A stretch of 64,000 nucleotides of DNA from Burkholderiales bacterium (GTDB taxonomy: Bacteria > Pseudomonadota > Gammaproteobacteria > Burkholderiales > Casimicrobiaceae): assembly GCA_016790165.1 (NCBI GenBank), contig JAEUPL010000011.1, positions 62,001-126,000 of the forward strand, read 5' to 3'. Both the position numbers and the translations under genes were made by a program. Below are positions 36,308 to 45,761 of this stretch, piece after piece; positions within the stretch are counted from its first letter, which is position 1; each line of letters opens with the position of its first letter. Below the pieces are notes generated by a model that was given only the letters and a program-made list of their open reading frames with translations, was not told where the DNA came from and ran no database searches.

Positions 36308-37843
36308 CTAGTTGGTTGGCACGCAAAAGCTCACGCCTTCGCCATCCCACCCCTGCGCCATGAACGCGTTGTAGGTTGCGACGCTGGTGGTGAAGCGGTG
36401 GTTAGGGTCGTCAGGAAAGCGAGTCGCGCCGCGAAACAGGCGATACACCGGCGACTGACCTGCTGGACAAACGCTGCCCGAACTGACCGTTGCCGGCAGC
36501 CAGGCGTACGAATCGACCCCCTCGTTTTGTGGCAGTCCCGGCGCCGTGCTGCGGCCGGGGTTTTGCGCATTCAGCAAAGCGACATCACTATCGAGCAGCG
36601 TATAGAAGTGGCTGCCGCGCGACGCACTGCGCGCAACACGGTCGAAGTAAAAGCGCGTGATGCCACGTGTGGAGCCGTTTTGCGAGGCATAAACCAGAAA
36701 ATTGTTGCCGGTTCGCCCCCATCCGCTGGTAGCGTCGAGCACCGTCTTGTCGCTGTCGCGCGAGGTCATGAAGTAATAATCCAGCGGCGCGTAACGGTAC
36801 TCCACCATCTCGCGCGTGGCGGGGGCATTGCCGGCCGTGCCCACGCCGCTCAATGCAATGACGCTACTGCCGGGTCCCGCGCTGTGCGTGATGGTGAGTG
36901 AGCCGCTGCGCGGGCCCGCTGATCGCGGCGTGAAACGCAGCGTCACCCCACACACGCCACCGACGGCCACCACGTCACCCGGTGCGCAGGTGGCGCTTTG
37001 CAGCATGAAGTCGTCGCCAGCCAGCACGACAGCGAAAATGCTGAGCGGCGCGCTGCCCGTGTTGTTGAGCGAGAGGATCTGCTGCGTACTGGAGAAGCCA
37101 ACGGCGGTATCTGCAAAGCTCATCGCCGTCGTGCTTGGCGTCGCCACGGGCACGCCGGATGACGCGGACGCCCCATAGAGCGCGCGACAGCCGGCAATGT
37201 CGTCGGCCTGAAGCTCGCTGTAACCCGTGTACGCGGTCGATGGGTCCGGAGCGGTGTTGGGCCCCGACATTACCTGCTGCTCAACATTGGAATGGCGAAG
37301 GCCAATCATGTGACCAAGCTCGTGGACCAGTGTCGCGGCAAGCACCGGGTTGAACTGATAGTTGATCACCATGTCGGACTCGTCGATGGTGAGTGAACTG
37401 GCATTGGGGCCGCTGGCCGAGGAGTAAGTGACCCCCGTGGTGTTGCCGGAAAGCGCGCCCCAGCCGATCACGTTGGTACCGTCGCGATTGCTGGTGGCGA
37501 GACTTGGCGCGGTGGATGTCGTACCGTCGTAGACAAACTGCACTGCGCAAACGGCCGACCATTTGTTCATCGCCGCCTGCAACTGGGCAATCATCGTCGC
37601 GGCAGTGGCCACCAGGTTGGTCGGGCGGTTAGCGTCGTTGTATCGCCAGCGGATAGTCTTGCCTGCCCAGCCCGACCAGCCGTACGTGAGGAACTTGGCG
37701 CTATCCGCAGACGGCGCGTCGTGCGACTGGATGATGACGAAAAAGTCGTTGTCCGCGGGAAGGTCCTGCGCGCTGGTAGCGGTGACCAAAAGCCCCAGCA
37801 ACAGCGCGGAAAAAACGGAGCACAGCGAACGTGGAAGCAGCAT
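36308..37843 (-). CDS. Secreted matrixin-like zinc metalloprotease with Ig-like and DUF5648-like domains
   Basis: The protein is 511 aa. The signal peptide ends near TSA (residue 25). The catalytic site H174-E-L-G-H178-MIGLR-H184 (HExxHxxGxxH) is followed by a Met-turn (QQVMSG), the matrixin/metzincin pattern. Residues ~225-335 are a choice-of-anchor type beta-sandwich (TAVGFSSTQQILSLNNTGSA). The C-terminal ~170 residues (YRYAPLDYYFMTSRDSD, GSHFYTLLDSDVALL, NHRFTTSVATYNAFMAQGW) are repeats of the DUF5648 type. It is probably exported and may be calcium-stabilised. Substrate unknown. Confidence 0.88.
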   Translation of the reverse strand: MLLPRSLCSVFSALLLGLLVTATSAQDLPADNDFFVIIQSHDAPSADSAKFLTYGWSGWAGKTIRWRYNDANRPTNLVATAATMIAQLQAAMNKWSAVCAVQFVYDGTTSTAPSLATSNRDGTNVIGWGALSGNTTGVTYSSASGPNASSLTIDESDMVINYQFNPVLAATLVHELGHMIGLRHSNVEQQVMSGPNTAPDPSTAYTGYSELQADDIAGCRALYGASASSGVPVATPSTTAMSFADTAVGFSSTQQILSLNNTGSAPLSIFAVVLAGDDFMLQSATCAPGDVVAVGGVCGVTLRFTPRSAGPRSGSLTITHSAGPGSSVIALSGVGTAGNAPATREMVEYRYAPLDYYFMTSRDSDKTVLDATSGWGRTGNNFLVYASQNGSTRGITRFYFDRVARSASRGSHFYTLLDSDVALLNAQNPGRSTAPGLPQNEGVDSYAWLPATVSSGSVCPAGQSPVYRLFRGATRFPDDPNHRFTTSVATYNAFMAQGWDGEGVSFCVPTN

Positions 37844-37892
37844 AGGAAGGACTCGCCTGAGTGTGGCAAGACCGCGCCCCGGTTTCGCGATC

Positions 37893-37916
37893 AGCGGCGC
37901 GATTGTACGCGCCGCT
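37893..37916. terminator. GC-rich hairpin between YidB-like and metalloprotease genes
   Basis: AGCGGCGCG / CGCGCCGCT, a perfect 9-bp stem with loop ATTGTA, 17 bp after the YidB-like stop on the minus strand. No T-run, so it may act as a factor-dependent or weak terminator. Confidence 0.4.
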
Positions 37917-37932
37917 GCGCTCTGTGCAGCCG

Positions 37933-38484
37933 TTAGCCGAAAAGGCCGCCCTTGCCACCCATGGCGCCCTTGAGCACACTACCCAGCACGCCTTGCAGCA
38001 TGTCATTGGAGTGTTGTTGCGGCACCTGACCGCCTGGCGTCATGCCGTCAAGCACTTGCGGCAGGACCTGCGCAAGCAGGCCACCGAGTTGGTCTTGCCC
38101 CACCCCTGCCTGCGACAGCACGTCGCCGAGTGAGCCACCCGAGCCGCCGGGCGCAGCGCCGCCCAGGACCTGCCCGAGCAGTCCACCCAAGCCGCCACCC
38201 ATGTTGGCCCCACCGCCGGCACCGGGCATCGCGGCACCGCCACCACCCATCACGCCGCCAAGCACTTTCATCAGATCGCCCGCATCGACCGGCAGGTTCT
38301 GCCCCGTGCTCTGCCAGGAATCGGCTTGCTGTCCGAGGCCGCCCTGACGCAGCTTGTCGAGCAACCCGCCGACGCCACCGGACTGCTGAAGGAGACCGCC
38401 AATCACTGCGCCCATGAGGTCCTGCTGACCGCCTCCGCGACCGCCACCCAGTACCGCTCCCAATACGCCGTCGATCAAACCCAT
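37933..38484 (-). CDS. YidB-like (DUF937) Gly-rich protein
   Basis: The protein is 183 aa, about one third Gly. The opening MGLIDGVLGAVLGGGRGG, the internal LLQQSGGVGGLLDKLRQGGL and the end NDMLQGVLGSVLKG follow the DUF937/YidB pattern of repeated GLL-Q/KF-like helices. ATG 38484 is the first sensible start, although the frame opens at 38691. Function is unknown in the family. Confidence 0.85.
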   Translation of the reverse strand: MGLIDGVLGAVLGGGRGGGQQDLMGAVIGGLLQQSGGVGGLLDKLRQGGLGQQADSWQSTGQNLPVDAGDLMKVLGGVMGGGGAAMPGAGGGANMGGGLGGLLGQVLGGAAPGGSGGSLGDVLSQAGVGQDQLGGLLAQVLPQVLDGMTPGGQVPQQHSNDMLQGVLGSVLKGAMGGKGGLFG

Positions 38485-38657
38485 GACCCCATTCCTCTCG
38501 TAAAAATGCGGCGCAGCCGGTGCGTAATGCCGCGTTGAAAAGTGCGACCGCACAGTATCACAGCCGCCCACCGATGACCAGTTCAGAAAGTCTGAAACTC
38601 GGCGCAGGGCGTAGCAACGAAGCGGCCGGATGAGACGTTGACGCCGGCCGCGTTTCC

Positions 38658-39371
38658 CTAAGTCGTTTCGCGCGCCGTCAACAGGTCGCACAGCCGATCA
38701 AGATGCGGATCGTCAAGCCCGGCCGCGCGCAGCGCCGCAGCCGTCTGGCAGAGATAGTCGGCACCGGAGCCGTAATGACCGCGGCAGGTCGCGAGTTTTT
38801 CCACCACCACCTCGTCCGGCAAGCGCCCCGCGTAGGCGCTCGATGCGTGGTTCATCACAAATCCGATGGCGCGCACCGGCCCTTCCTCGGTGTGCGCGTT
38901 CAGCCAGCGCGCGTGGTAGCTGCCGCCGAACATCTCGCGCCGCCAAAGCAGCGTCAGCTCCTTGCGCACATCCGCCGCGGCGATGCGATAGACCATGCCA
39001 CGACACGCACCACCGCGATCGAGCGCCAGCACGAGGCCCGGGTTTTCCGGCGTGCCACGATAGACGTTGCTCCACAGGCAGAAACGGCGGTGGTAGCCGC
39101 GCACTGTGGCGGTGAGCCGGCCGCGATGCTCCATGCATGGGTTCCAGATCAGCGAGCCGTAGCCAAAGACGTATACATCCGATGCGCCATCCCAATCGGT
39201 CAGCATGGCGTCGAGCGACGCGGCCAGCGCGTTGTCGCACAGCAGGGTGCTCGCGAGCGGTGAATCCTTGATGGCTTCGCGGGAGTGATTGTTCTCAATC
39301 GCTTCGCGCGTGATGCCGGTAAAGCTCGCGGTGCGAGCACTGGCGGGGCTGTGCTTCTTCACGTCGGCCAT
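38658..39371 (-). CDS. chaC: ChaC-family gamma-glutamylcyclotransferase
   Basis: The protein is 237 aa. The substrate-binding motif YVFGYGSLIWNPCM and YHRRFCLWSNVYRGTPENPG are typical of glutathione-specific ChaC enzymes. The catalytic acid is expected in RREMFGGSYHARW. It cleaves glutathione to 5-oxoproline and Cys-Gly in the cytosol. The TAG stop is followed directly by GGAAACGC, matching the first bases of a dispersed repeat (see 47035-47090). The next gene on this strand upstream is fbp, 34 bp away. Confidence 0.92.
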   Translation of the reverse strand: MADVKKHSPASARTASFTGITREAIENNHSREAIKDSPLASTLLCDNALAASLDAMLTDWDGASDVYVFGYGSLIWNPCMEHRGRLTATVRGYHRRFCLWSNVYRGTPENPGLVLALDRGGACRGMVYRIAAADVRKELTLLWRREMFGGSYHARWLNAHTEEGPVRAIGFVMNHASSAYAGRLPDEVVVEKLATCRGHYGSGADYLCQTAAALRAAGLDDPHLDRLCDLLTARETT

Positions 39372-39405
39372 GGTGCCGGTTCGCCGGGGTGCGCAGTGGC
39401 GTGCG

Positions 39406-40407
39406 CTACGCCTGGTGATAAGCCGTCACGCGCTCCACCTCGCTCTTGCTGCCGAGAATGACGCTGACGCGCTCATGCAGCTTGCCGGGGCGTACATCGA
39501 GAATGCGCTGATGGCCGTTGGTGGCGGCACCGCCAGCCTGCTCGACGATGAAGCTCATCGGGTTCGCCTCATACATCAGGCGCAGCTTGCCGGGCTTGTC
39601 CGGCTCGCGTTTGTCGCGTGGGTACATGAAGATACCGCCGCGGGTGAGGATGCGGTGCACATCGGCCACCATCGAGGCCACCCAGCGCATGTTGAAGTTT
39701 TTGCCGCGCGGGCCTTCTTCGCCGGCGAGCAGCTCGTCGATGTAGCGCCTTACTGGCGGCTCCCAGTGCCGCATGTTGCTCATGTTGATAGCGAACTCCT
39801 TGGTGTCCGCCGGAATCGTCATGTTCGACTGCGTGAGCACCCACGAGCCCATCTCACGATCCAGCGTGAAGCAGTGCACGCCAGTGCCCACGGTCAGCAC
39901 CAAGAGCGTGGTCGGGCCGTACACCGCATAGCCCGCCGCCACCTGCGAGGTGCCGGGCAGCAGGAAGGATTTCTCGGTCACCGGCCCCAGTTCGTCGGAC
40001 GACTTCAACACCGAAAAGATGGTGCCGATCGACACGTTCACGTCGATGTTCGACGAGCCATCGAGCGGGTCGAACAACAGCAGGTATTCGCCCTTCGGAT
40101 AGCGATTGGGGATTTCGTGGAAAGTCTCCATCTCCTCGCTCGCCATGCCCGCAAGATGACCGCCCCACTCGTTGGCTTCCATCAGGATTTCGTTCGAGAT
40201 GACGTCGAGCTTTTTCTGCGTTTCGCCCTGCACGTTCTCGGTGCCGGCGCTGCCCAGCACATTGGCCAGCGCGCCCTTGCCGACGTTCACCGCAATCGCC
40301 TTGCAGGCGCGGGCCACCACCTCGATCAGCAGCCGCAGTTCCGGTTTGATGGCCCGTGCCGAGCGCTGCTGTTCAACAAGAAACTGGGTGAGCGTGGTGC
40401 GGCGCAT
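39406..40407 (-). CDS. fbp: Class 1 fructose-1,6-bisphosphatase
   Basis: The protein is 333 aa. The metal and phosphate motif is [18 protein letters not shown], followed by [20 protein letters not shown] and the C-terminal [18 protein letters not shown]. It hydrolyses fructose-1,6-bisphosphate in gluconeogenesis. ATG 40407 ([10 protein letters not shown]) is favoured over 40437. It is transcribed toward chaC. Confidence 0.96.
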   Translation of the reverse strand: MRRTTLTQFLVEQQRSARAIKPELRLLIEVVARACKAIAVNVGKGALANVLGSAGTENVQGETQKKLDVISNEILMEANEWGGHLAGMASEEMETFHEIPNRYPKGEYLLLFDPLDGSSNIDVNVSIGTIFSVLKSSDELGPVTEKSFLLPGTSQVAAGYAVYGPTTLLVLTVGTGVHCFTLDREMGSWVLTQSNMTIPADTKEFAINMSNMRHWEPPVRRYIDELLAGEEGPRGKNFNMRWVASMVADVHRILTRGGIFMYPRDKREPDKPGKLRLMYEANPMSFIVEQAGGAATNGHQRILDVRPGKLHERVSVILGSKSEVERVTAYHQA

Positions 40408-40534
40408 GAGCGGTTTCGCGGTAGTCGGCGGGAGCAAAATTGTACTGCGGCCTTTAATGGCTTTTCAGCGCAAACCGCCAGCCGGCGGTCGATACGTCAA
40501 AAATTAGCGCAAAGTCGACTGAGATAACAAACCG

Positions 40535-40578
40535 CCTGCAATGACCGCGCAGCAGTCGGTGGAGCTAAAAAGCTGTTA
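40535..40578. repeat. Intergenic hairpin repeat, AACAGCTTTTTAGC family (copy 3)
   Basis: On the minus strand it reads TAACAGCTTTTTAGCTCCAC then CGACTGCTGCGCGGTC. The TAA at its start is the stop codon of the cysteine-cluster gene that ends at 40576. Confidence 0.55.
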
Positions 40579-40872
40579 GCTCGAGCGCGGCGACCGATCA
40601 CCGCTACCCGTTGCCCGTTCCAGCGCCGCGAGAAAACGCATTGCGTGGGCTTGTGTGGTCGCCACGTCGCCGCTTTCGCCGCACATCTCAGGGGACGGCT
40701 TCAGGCTGCTGCACACGGCCGGCCGCCCCGGATCGCCAAAGAGGCGGCAGCGATTCGCCTCATCCAGTTGCACGCAGCGCACGCCGGCAGCCTTGCCCTG
40801 CGGCATGCCCGGAATCGGCGACGAAATCGAGGGCGCGATGCAACACGCGCCGCAGCCGGGGCGGCAGGTCAT
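40576..40872 (-). CDS. YkgJ-family cysteine cluster protein
   Basis: The protein is 98 aa. The N-terminal [20 protein letters not shown] has the C-x3-C-x2-CC cluster, with further cysteines in [25 protein letters not shown] and EMCGES. This is the YkgJ/UPF0153 pattern, predicted to bind zinc or an Fe-S centre. Function is unknown. ATG 40872 gives the family start; ATG 40896 is upstream in frame. The stop codon TAA is the first triplet of a dispersed hairpin repeat. Confidence 0.9.
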   Translation of the reverse strand: MTCRPGCGACCIAPSISSPIPGMPQGKAAGVRCVQLDEANRCRLFGDPGRPAVCSSLKPSPEMCGESGDVATTQAHAMRFLAALERATGSGDRSPRSS

Positions 40873-41572
40873 GTTCGGTGTGCAGAAGAATTGCAAAAAA
40901 TAGTCTTACGCGAGACATCCACACATATTCCATGCGCGGCTTGACCCCCGCGGACAAGCGAGCATTGATGCAGGAGTCTGCGCGGCAGAAGGAACCGTAG
41001 CGAAAGCGCATGGAAAGGCGCCGCTGACTCCTGACTTGAAGCAGGCTTTCTTCTGCCGCGCAGAATCCTGGCCCGGACATTTTGCTTGCAACGACAGATT
41101 AACAGCAAATTTCAAGTCAACCAGAAACGGGAAAATCTGCTCAAGAAGAAGAATTTGTGCGAATCTGTGCAACTTCCTCGCTGCGGCCAGCAGCGTGGCG
41201 AAAGGGCAAGAACGCTACGAGGAAGTTGTGTGATTACCGGCAAGAAGGGCGGCGGCGTGCTTGGTACGACTACGCGGTTGATCCAACTGCGTATGATCCG
41301 TGCGGGCGAACTGCGCCCGAGGCGGGTGCAACATTGCTAAAAATCGCCGAACTGCTTCGCGACGCGGTTAACAACCTTACGCCGACTTGCGCACCGGCTG
41401 GTGCAGACGCGCGCGCAGGCTGCGGGTCAGGCGACTCTGTGCGCAGCTCAGGCGGTTGCGCAAGTTTCTGCTGCCTTGGGTATCGCCGCATCGGCTGTGT
41501 CTGCGGATACGGCAAGAACCAGTTGCACCATCGACGTCGCGATCAACTGAACACCGGCGACTGCAATAACGT
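40873..41572. other. 700-bp region without a recognisable gene
   Basis: No frame here has convincing coding character. It contains an 18-bp inverted repeat, TCTGCGCGGCAGAAGGAA (40977-40994) against 41047-41064, with one mismatch and a 52-bp loop. The 3' part (41350-41560) has protein-like stretches in different frames (KIAELLRDAVNNLTPTCA, then AAGQATLCAQAVAQVSAALG), so a decayed gene is possible. Base composition is less GC-rich than the flanks. Confidence 0.45.
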
Positions 41573-42502
41573 ATGAAACGGCGAATCGCGCTCGGGGTGA
41601 TTGCCTTGTTGGCGATCGGTTTCCTTTCCGTGCGCGAGGGCCCGCTCGCGCCGGTGCGGGGCAACGACACCGCAAGCACAGACGCGCACGTACCTGCGGC
41701 ACAGTCAGGGACTGCGCCTACGGCAAACGCAGCAATTGCGGCTCGCACCCCCGTCCGCACCCCTCCCAGAGCGCCGCCGGGAATCTTGTGGACGGACGGT
41801 CTCCACTCCAGCCAACCACGACAGATCGCTGTTGGCTTGCTGAGTAGTGCCGATCCAATCGACCTGATGCGCGGAACCGTGCTGTACCGGCTTTGCATTT
41901 CCGGGTACGACCTAAATGACCTATCGCAGGATCAGGCTGAAGCGATTGAGGCGCGCATGGGGCGCACATATCGACTCGTGGTCGTTAAGTTCACAGCACT
42001 GTGCGGTGGTCTTGCGAATCTATCCGTTCAAATGGCTCAAGCGCGACGAGCTGCCGCCGACGCACAGCTACCCTTGGCGCTGGCGCCTACCTTGACCAAC
42101 AACGTCCTGAACAAGGGCCTGTCACCGGCAGAATTCGGTTTGCTGACTAGTGCTTTTGGCGACCGTGATTCCGCCACTCTGTGGTTGGCACAGAATTTTC
42201 GACACCTTGACCGGGCAATGGGTGCGGCTCCGAATTTCAGCGCGTGGAACAGCGAGGATCTGCGGGCAGCGAGCCTGATCGCCTTGTGCCAGCGCGGACT
42301 CGACTGCGGGCCGGAGAGTTTGCTGTCGCTGCAACTATGCGTAAACACCGATGGTCGTGTGTGCTCGATAAACGGTCCGCAGGCGGCTGTGAACGAGCTA
42401 GGCGCCGAACAAGCCGCACGAATTGTGAACGCAGCGTTCAAAATCGCTGCGGCACTCGATGAACGCGATCCAGAGGCGCTTGGCCTGAAGGTACGGCGAT
42501 AG
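41573..42502 (+). CDS. Unknown exported or membrane-anchored protein
   Basis: The protein is 309 aa. An N-terminal signal anchor (MKRRIALGVIALLAIGFLSV) is followed by an Ala/Thr/Pro-rich linker (to ~residue 65) and an all-helical domain. Paired cysteines occur at CISGYD, ALCGG, LCQRGLDCG and LCVNTDGRVC. I do not recognise the family. It is probably periplasmic with disulfides. It has no operon partner: non-coding sequence lies on both sides. Confidence 0.65.
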   Translation: MKRRIALGVIALLAIGFLSVREGPLAPVRGNDTASTDAHVPAAQSGTAPTANAAIAARTPVRTPPRAPPGILWTDGLHSSQPRQIAVGLLSSADPIDLMRGTVLYRLCISGYDLNDLSQDQAEAIEARMGRTYRLVVVKFTALCGGLANLSVQMAQARRAAADAQLPLALAPTLTNNVLNKGLSPAEFGLLTSAFGDRDSATLWLAQNFRHLDRAMGAAPNFSAWNSEDLRAASLIALCQRGLDCGPESLLSLQLCVNTDGRVCSINGPQAAVNELGAEQAARIVNAAFKIAAALDERDPEALGLKVRR

Positions 42503-42772
42503 CGCGACGAACTAGCGGCCCGCCCCAGTTCATCCGTAGTGCATTGAGCCACGACGGCGCGGCCTCGTAGCAATCGACACAAACGGGCGCGAGGTTCGGC
42601 CTGCCAGAACTGCGCGAATCCGAGTCGGTAGCTGCGGGCGCAGACCGTCAGTTGTGCCTCATCGCGCTGGAGCGCTACTGTGTGCGCTACCGACGCTCGC
42701 GAGCCGAATTACTCGATGCGTCCGAAATCGTTGCAACGGAGCAAGCCGTGACTTGTACTCCCTTTGGATGAC

Positions 42773-43843
42773 TCACCCGAAAACGATCAACGGGCCGCCT
42801 ACGAATGACGCGCTAACGCTGGGTAGTTGCGGCAGGTTTGTCGCCCATCCGCCGACATCGACTTCATGTAACAGTTCCACCGAGTGATAGCCGACCATGC
42901 GCCACGTAGGCCGAACACCGCCCGCGCTGCGCTCCATCTTCAGCTCGTACTGCGGCATTTTCTGGGTGACGGTGAGAGCGGCGGATGACCAACTGCGAGT
43001 CAACGCACCACCGCCAACGGCGCTGCCCGACGCCGTTGCTCCGTTGAGATCACTCACTGCGAACGGGTTCACCGCGGGCGCGTCAGAGTATGACGGATCC
43101 GACTGGGTGACTTGACCGGCGACCTGCTTGATCAGGGCTATGGCCGCAGCCTTGAAGGGCGTGGGCATTTTCGTTGGTAGATGGTTAAGCAGACTCACCA
43201 AGCGTACCACGCCCGCCGCCTTGACCAGTCGCGCAAGCTTTGCGAGTTTGGCCAGCTCGATCGACTGCCCCGCGCCAAACTGTACTGAACCGCACCACAC
43301 GCCTTCCCCAGTGTGGGGCGCTTTGCGGCGAAAGTGATATGCGTTCAGCGAAACCATCGCCATCGGCGCAACATTGAACGACAGACCCCACTCGGCATAT
43401 ACCTCCCAGTCGGAGTGCCGTTTCGGACCAGGCATCGGCGGCACCACATCGTTCTTTAGCGGGGGCGGTGGCCGATTGCCTTTGCGCTGATAGACGAGAA
43501 CGTCCACCGCCCGCCAGTAAGCGTCGCTGCCACCGCGCGTAGCACGCAGTGGGGCGGCGTTCACGGCGGACTGGCTGATCGTTGGACTTAGCCAGTTCGC
43601 GCGACTCGTGATTTCCTCTGCCACATCGCCGGCCCGTTGGGTAGCGACCGACATGTCGTTGTGCGCGTACCCCTTGACGAAAATGTCGTCAACCACGGTA
43701 CCGCGCACATCATCGACGAGCTTGCGGATGGCCTCTCTATGGGCTGGCGCCAGGCCGCCCTTCTGGGCCGCAAAATTAACCAGACGCAAGCGTCTTGATG
43801 CATCCGCCCCGCCAATGGGTTGGTCAATGTAGTTGTCGGCCAT
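42773..43843 (-). CDS. Unknown protein with possible OmpA-like N-terminal domain
   Basis: The product is 356 aa from ATG 43843 (MADNYIDQPIGGAD); the frame is open to 44053. Residues ~15-130 (RLVNFAAQKGGLAPAHREAI, DDIFVKGYAHNDMSVATQRA, then YWRAVDVLVYQRKG) follow the OmpA/MotB peptidoglycan-binding layout: an opening strand, helix, V-x-GYA, then RA..V and RAV.V.V. No signal peptide is seen, which is unusual for OmpA domains. The C-terminal ~200 residues have an amphipathic helical run (GQSIELAKLAKLARLVKAAG) and no known domain. A role as a tail- or effector-like protein is speculative. Confidence 0.6.
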   Translation of the reverse strand: MADNYIDQPIGGADASRRLRLVNFAAQKGGLAPAHREAIRKLVDDVRGTVVDDIFVKGYAHNDMSVATQRAGDVAEEITSRANWLSPTISQSAVNAAPLRATRGGSDAYWRAVDVLVYQRKGNRPPPPLKNDVVPPMPGPKRHSDWEVYAEWGLSFNVAPMAMVSLNAYHFRRKAPHTGEGVWCGSVQFGAGQSIELAKLAKLARLVKAAGVVRLVSLLNHLPTKMPTPFKAAAIALIKQVAGQVTQSDPSYSDAPAVNPFAVSDLNGATASGSAVGGGALTRSWSSAALTVTQKMPQYELKMERSAGGVRPTWRMVGYHSVELLHEVDVGGWATNLPQLPSVSASFVGGPLIVFG

Positions 43844-44077
43844 CGTCGTCAGCGCGTTGCCTGATAGTTGAGTCTCTGTGTAAGACGTAGCTATCGGGCA
43901 AAACCTGTCATCGCCTGTCGGTGACAGACCGATGGTCACGCGTATCTGCCAGAACACCATACTGCACCAGCAGCCAGCCACCGGACGCAAGGTGGGAAAC
44001 GAAGCGGTCGCCGATGGACGATGGTCAGACAGCCAGAATTGCGTGCGTACCAATCCGCCGCTCGCGGGTGCCGTCCC

Positions 44078-45007
44078 TTAGTTGTGCCCCATCGCGCTGG
44101 AGCGCCACTGCTTGTGTTGCCGTCGGTCATGCACCACCTCGGCCTCAATCGAGTCCACGGGCAGTTGCTTTCGGCACTCCGCCAGCGCTGCTGCGTCGAG
44201 TTTCTCGGCGGGCGCGGTGTCGGCAATCGTTGGCGTTGCGTTGCCGTTCCACGCGTAGGGGTTGCTAAACACGGGCGGGTCGGGGAAACAGTCGCGGCGG
44301 TAGATGGGCGTTTCCTCGGTCTCGTACGGTTGAAACGAAATGGTCCGTTCGAACACCAGTGGGCGCCCCGTGGGCGTCGGCGGCAACGCGGGCAGTCGCG
44401 CAATCGCATCAAGTGCGAGTCGCTCTGCCTTGGCTGACGTGCTCCAGAGCGTTTCCACGCGCGCCACGCGGCCATCGGGTGCAATCTCAACGCGCAAACG
44501 CACCACGCCTTGATCGACCCCCGCGTACGCTGTGCCCATCATGCTGCGCACCTGTCGCCCCCATTCAAAGCGATAGCGCTTGCTGTTCTTGAGTGTGTAG
44601 GTCGAGGCTAGCGCCCAGTCTTCTGCGCTGGGCGGCGGCGGGGCTTCCATGAATGCCGGTGCTTGCGCCGAAGCCGGTTTGGCAGAAGCGGCGATGACGC
44701 GGCTGGTCGCTGCGCGCGGTACCGGCGGGCGCGCAGTCCGCTCGGCAACACGCGGCGGGGGCGGCATCAAGTTGGCTGTCGCGCCTGAAGAAGACGAGGG
44801 GGCCTCCAGACGCAGCTGCAACGGCAGTACCGGTGGCGGCGACGGTTTGGGGTCGAATCGCGAATCGAGCAGCGAAACGTAGTGGCCCAACGCGGTGAGA
44901 ATCAGCACATGCGCAAACAGCGAAAGCGCCAACGCCAGCAACGGTCGTGCCGCGGCGCGCGCGCCTTCTGCGGCTGTCCCGTTCACTGGGCTGTCGTTCG
45001 CCGCCAC
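44078..45007 (-). CDS. TonB-family energy transducer-like protein
   Basis: The protein is 309 aa. A single N-terminal membrane helix (LLALALSLFAHVLILTALGH) is followed by a Pro/Ala-rich periplasmic spacer and a TonB C-terminal-like domain (VVRLRVEIAPDGRVARVETL, AIARLPALPPTPTGRPLVFE). It extends ~80 residues further with cysteines (RRDCFPDPP, LAECRKQLP). The start is GTG 45007. ExbB/ExbD genes are not adjacent. It may energise an outer-membrane receptor or act as a periplasmic adaptor. Confidence 0.8.
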   Translation of the reverse strand: MAANDSPVNGTAAEGARAAARPLLALALSLFAHVLILTALGHYVSLLDSRFDPKPSPPPVLPLQLRLEAPSSSSGATANLMPPPPRVAERTARPPVPRAATSRVIAASAKPASAQAPAFMEAPPPPSAEDWALASTYTLKNSKRYRFEWGRQVRSMMGTAYAGVDQGVVRLRVEIAPDGRVARVETLWSTSAKAERLALDAIARLPALPPTPTGRPLVFERTISFQPYETEETPIYRRDCFPDPPVFSNPYAWNGNATPTIADTAPAEKLDAAALAECRKQLPVDSIEAEVVHDRRQHKQWRSSAMGHN

Positions 45008-45058
45008 CGGGCGATCGGGACCTGAGTGGGGCGCTGTCGCGTCGCGTTGCCTGGCGGG

Positions 45059-45715
45059 CTACGGCGCCAGCCGCTCGGTGTGCCAGCCGCCAAACTGCCG
45101 CATGTAGACAAGCCGATCATGCAGGCGCGAGCGGCGGCCCTGCCAGAACTCCACGCGTTCCGGCACGATCAGGTAGCCGCCCCAATTCGCCGGGCGTGGC
45201 GGGCCGTCGGGCAGGATGCCGTAGCGTGCCGTCGCGGCGGCGACGCGTGCCATCAACGCTTCGCGGCTGCCAATCGGCTCGCTCTGCGGCGACGCGTGCG
45301 CGCCGATGCGGGAGGCCAGCGGGCGAGACTTGAAATAGGCGTCGGATTCGGCTCCGGGCACCTTTTCAACGTGGCCCTCGATGCGAACCTGCCGCTCCAG
45401 CTCGACCCAGTGAAAGGTCAGCGCGGCCCATTGCGTTTCGCCCAGCTCACGGCCCTTGCGGCTTTCGTAGTTGCTGTAGAAGACGAACCCGCGCTCGTCG
45501 CAGCCCTTCAGCAGCACGATGCGCGCCGACGGTCGTCCCTGTGCGCTGACGGTCGCCAGGTTCATCGCGGTCGGCTCCGGCAGCTCGGCCTTGATCGCCT
45601 CGTTCAGCCACTTCTGGAATTGCGTGATCGGGTCTGCCGCCAGATCGCGCTTGCCCAGCGAGGCGAGCTTGTAGTCCTTGCGGAGATCGGCGAGAGCGGG
45701 GGCGGGTGTACTCAT
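45059..45715 (-). CDS. pdxH: Pyridoxamine/pyridoxine 5'-phosphate oxidase
   Basis: The protein is 218 aa. It has the FMN-binding segments [20 protein letters not shown] and [17 protein letters not shown], and the C-terminal signature [19 protein letters not shown] with HTERLAP at the end. It oxidises PNP/PMP to PLP in the cytosol. ATG 45715 is preferred over the longer frame. It is divergent from moxR, with start regions about 50 bp apart. Confidence 0.97.
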   Translation of the reverse strand: MSTPAPALADLRKDYKLASLGKRDLAADPITQFQKWLNEAIKAELPEPTAMNLATVSAQGRPSARIVLLKGCDERGFVFYSNYESRKGRELGETQWAALTFHWVELERQVRIEGHVEKVPGAESDAYFKSRPLASRIGAHASPQSEPIGSREALMARVAAATARYGILPDGPPRPANWGGYLIVPERVEFWQGRRSRLHDRLVYMRQFGGWHTERLAP

Positions 45716-45761
45716 GCGCCGTATCATACGAGCTTCCCTCGCAACCCTAGCCGAAGCCGCC

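Noticed and set aside
41157-41576. 139-codon frame before the 41573 gene
   Set aside because: No ribosome site, mixed composition and the protein-like parts fall in different frames; reported only as a possible decayed gene region.
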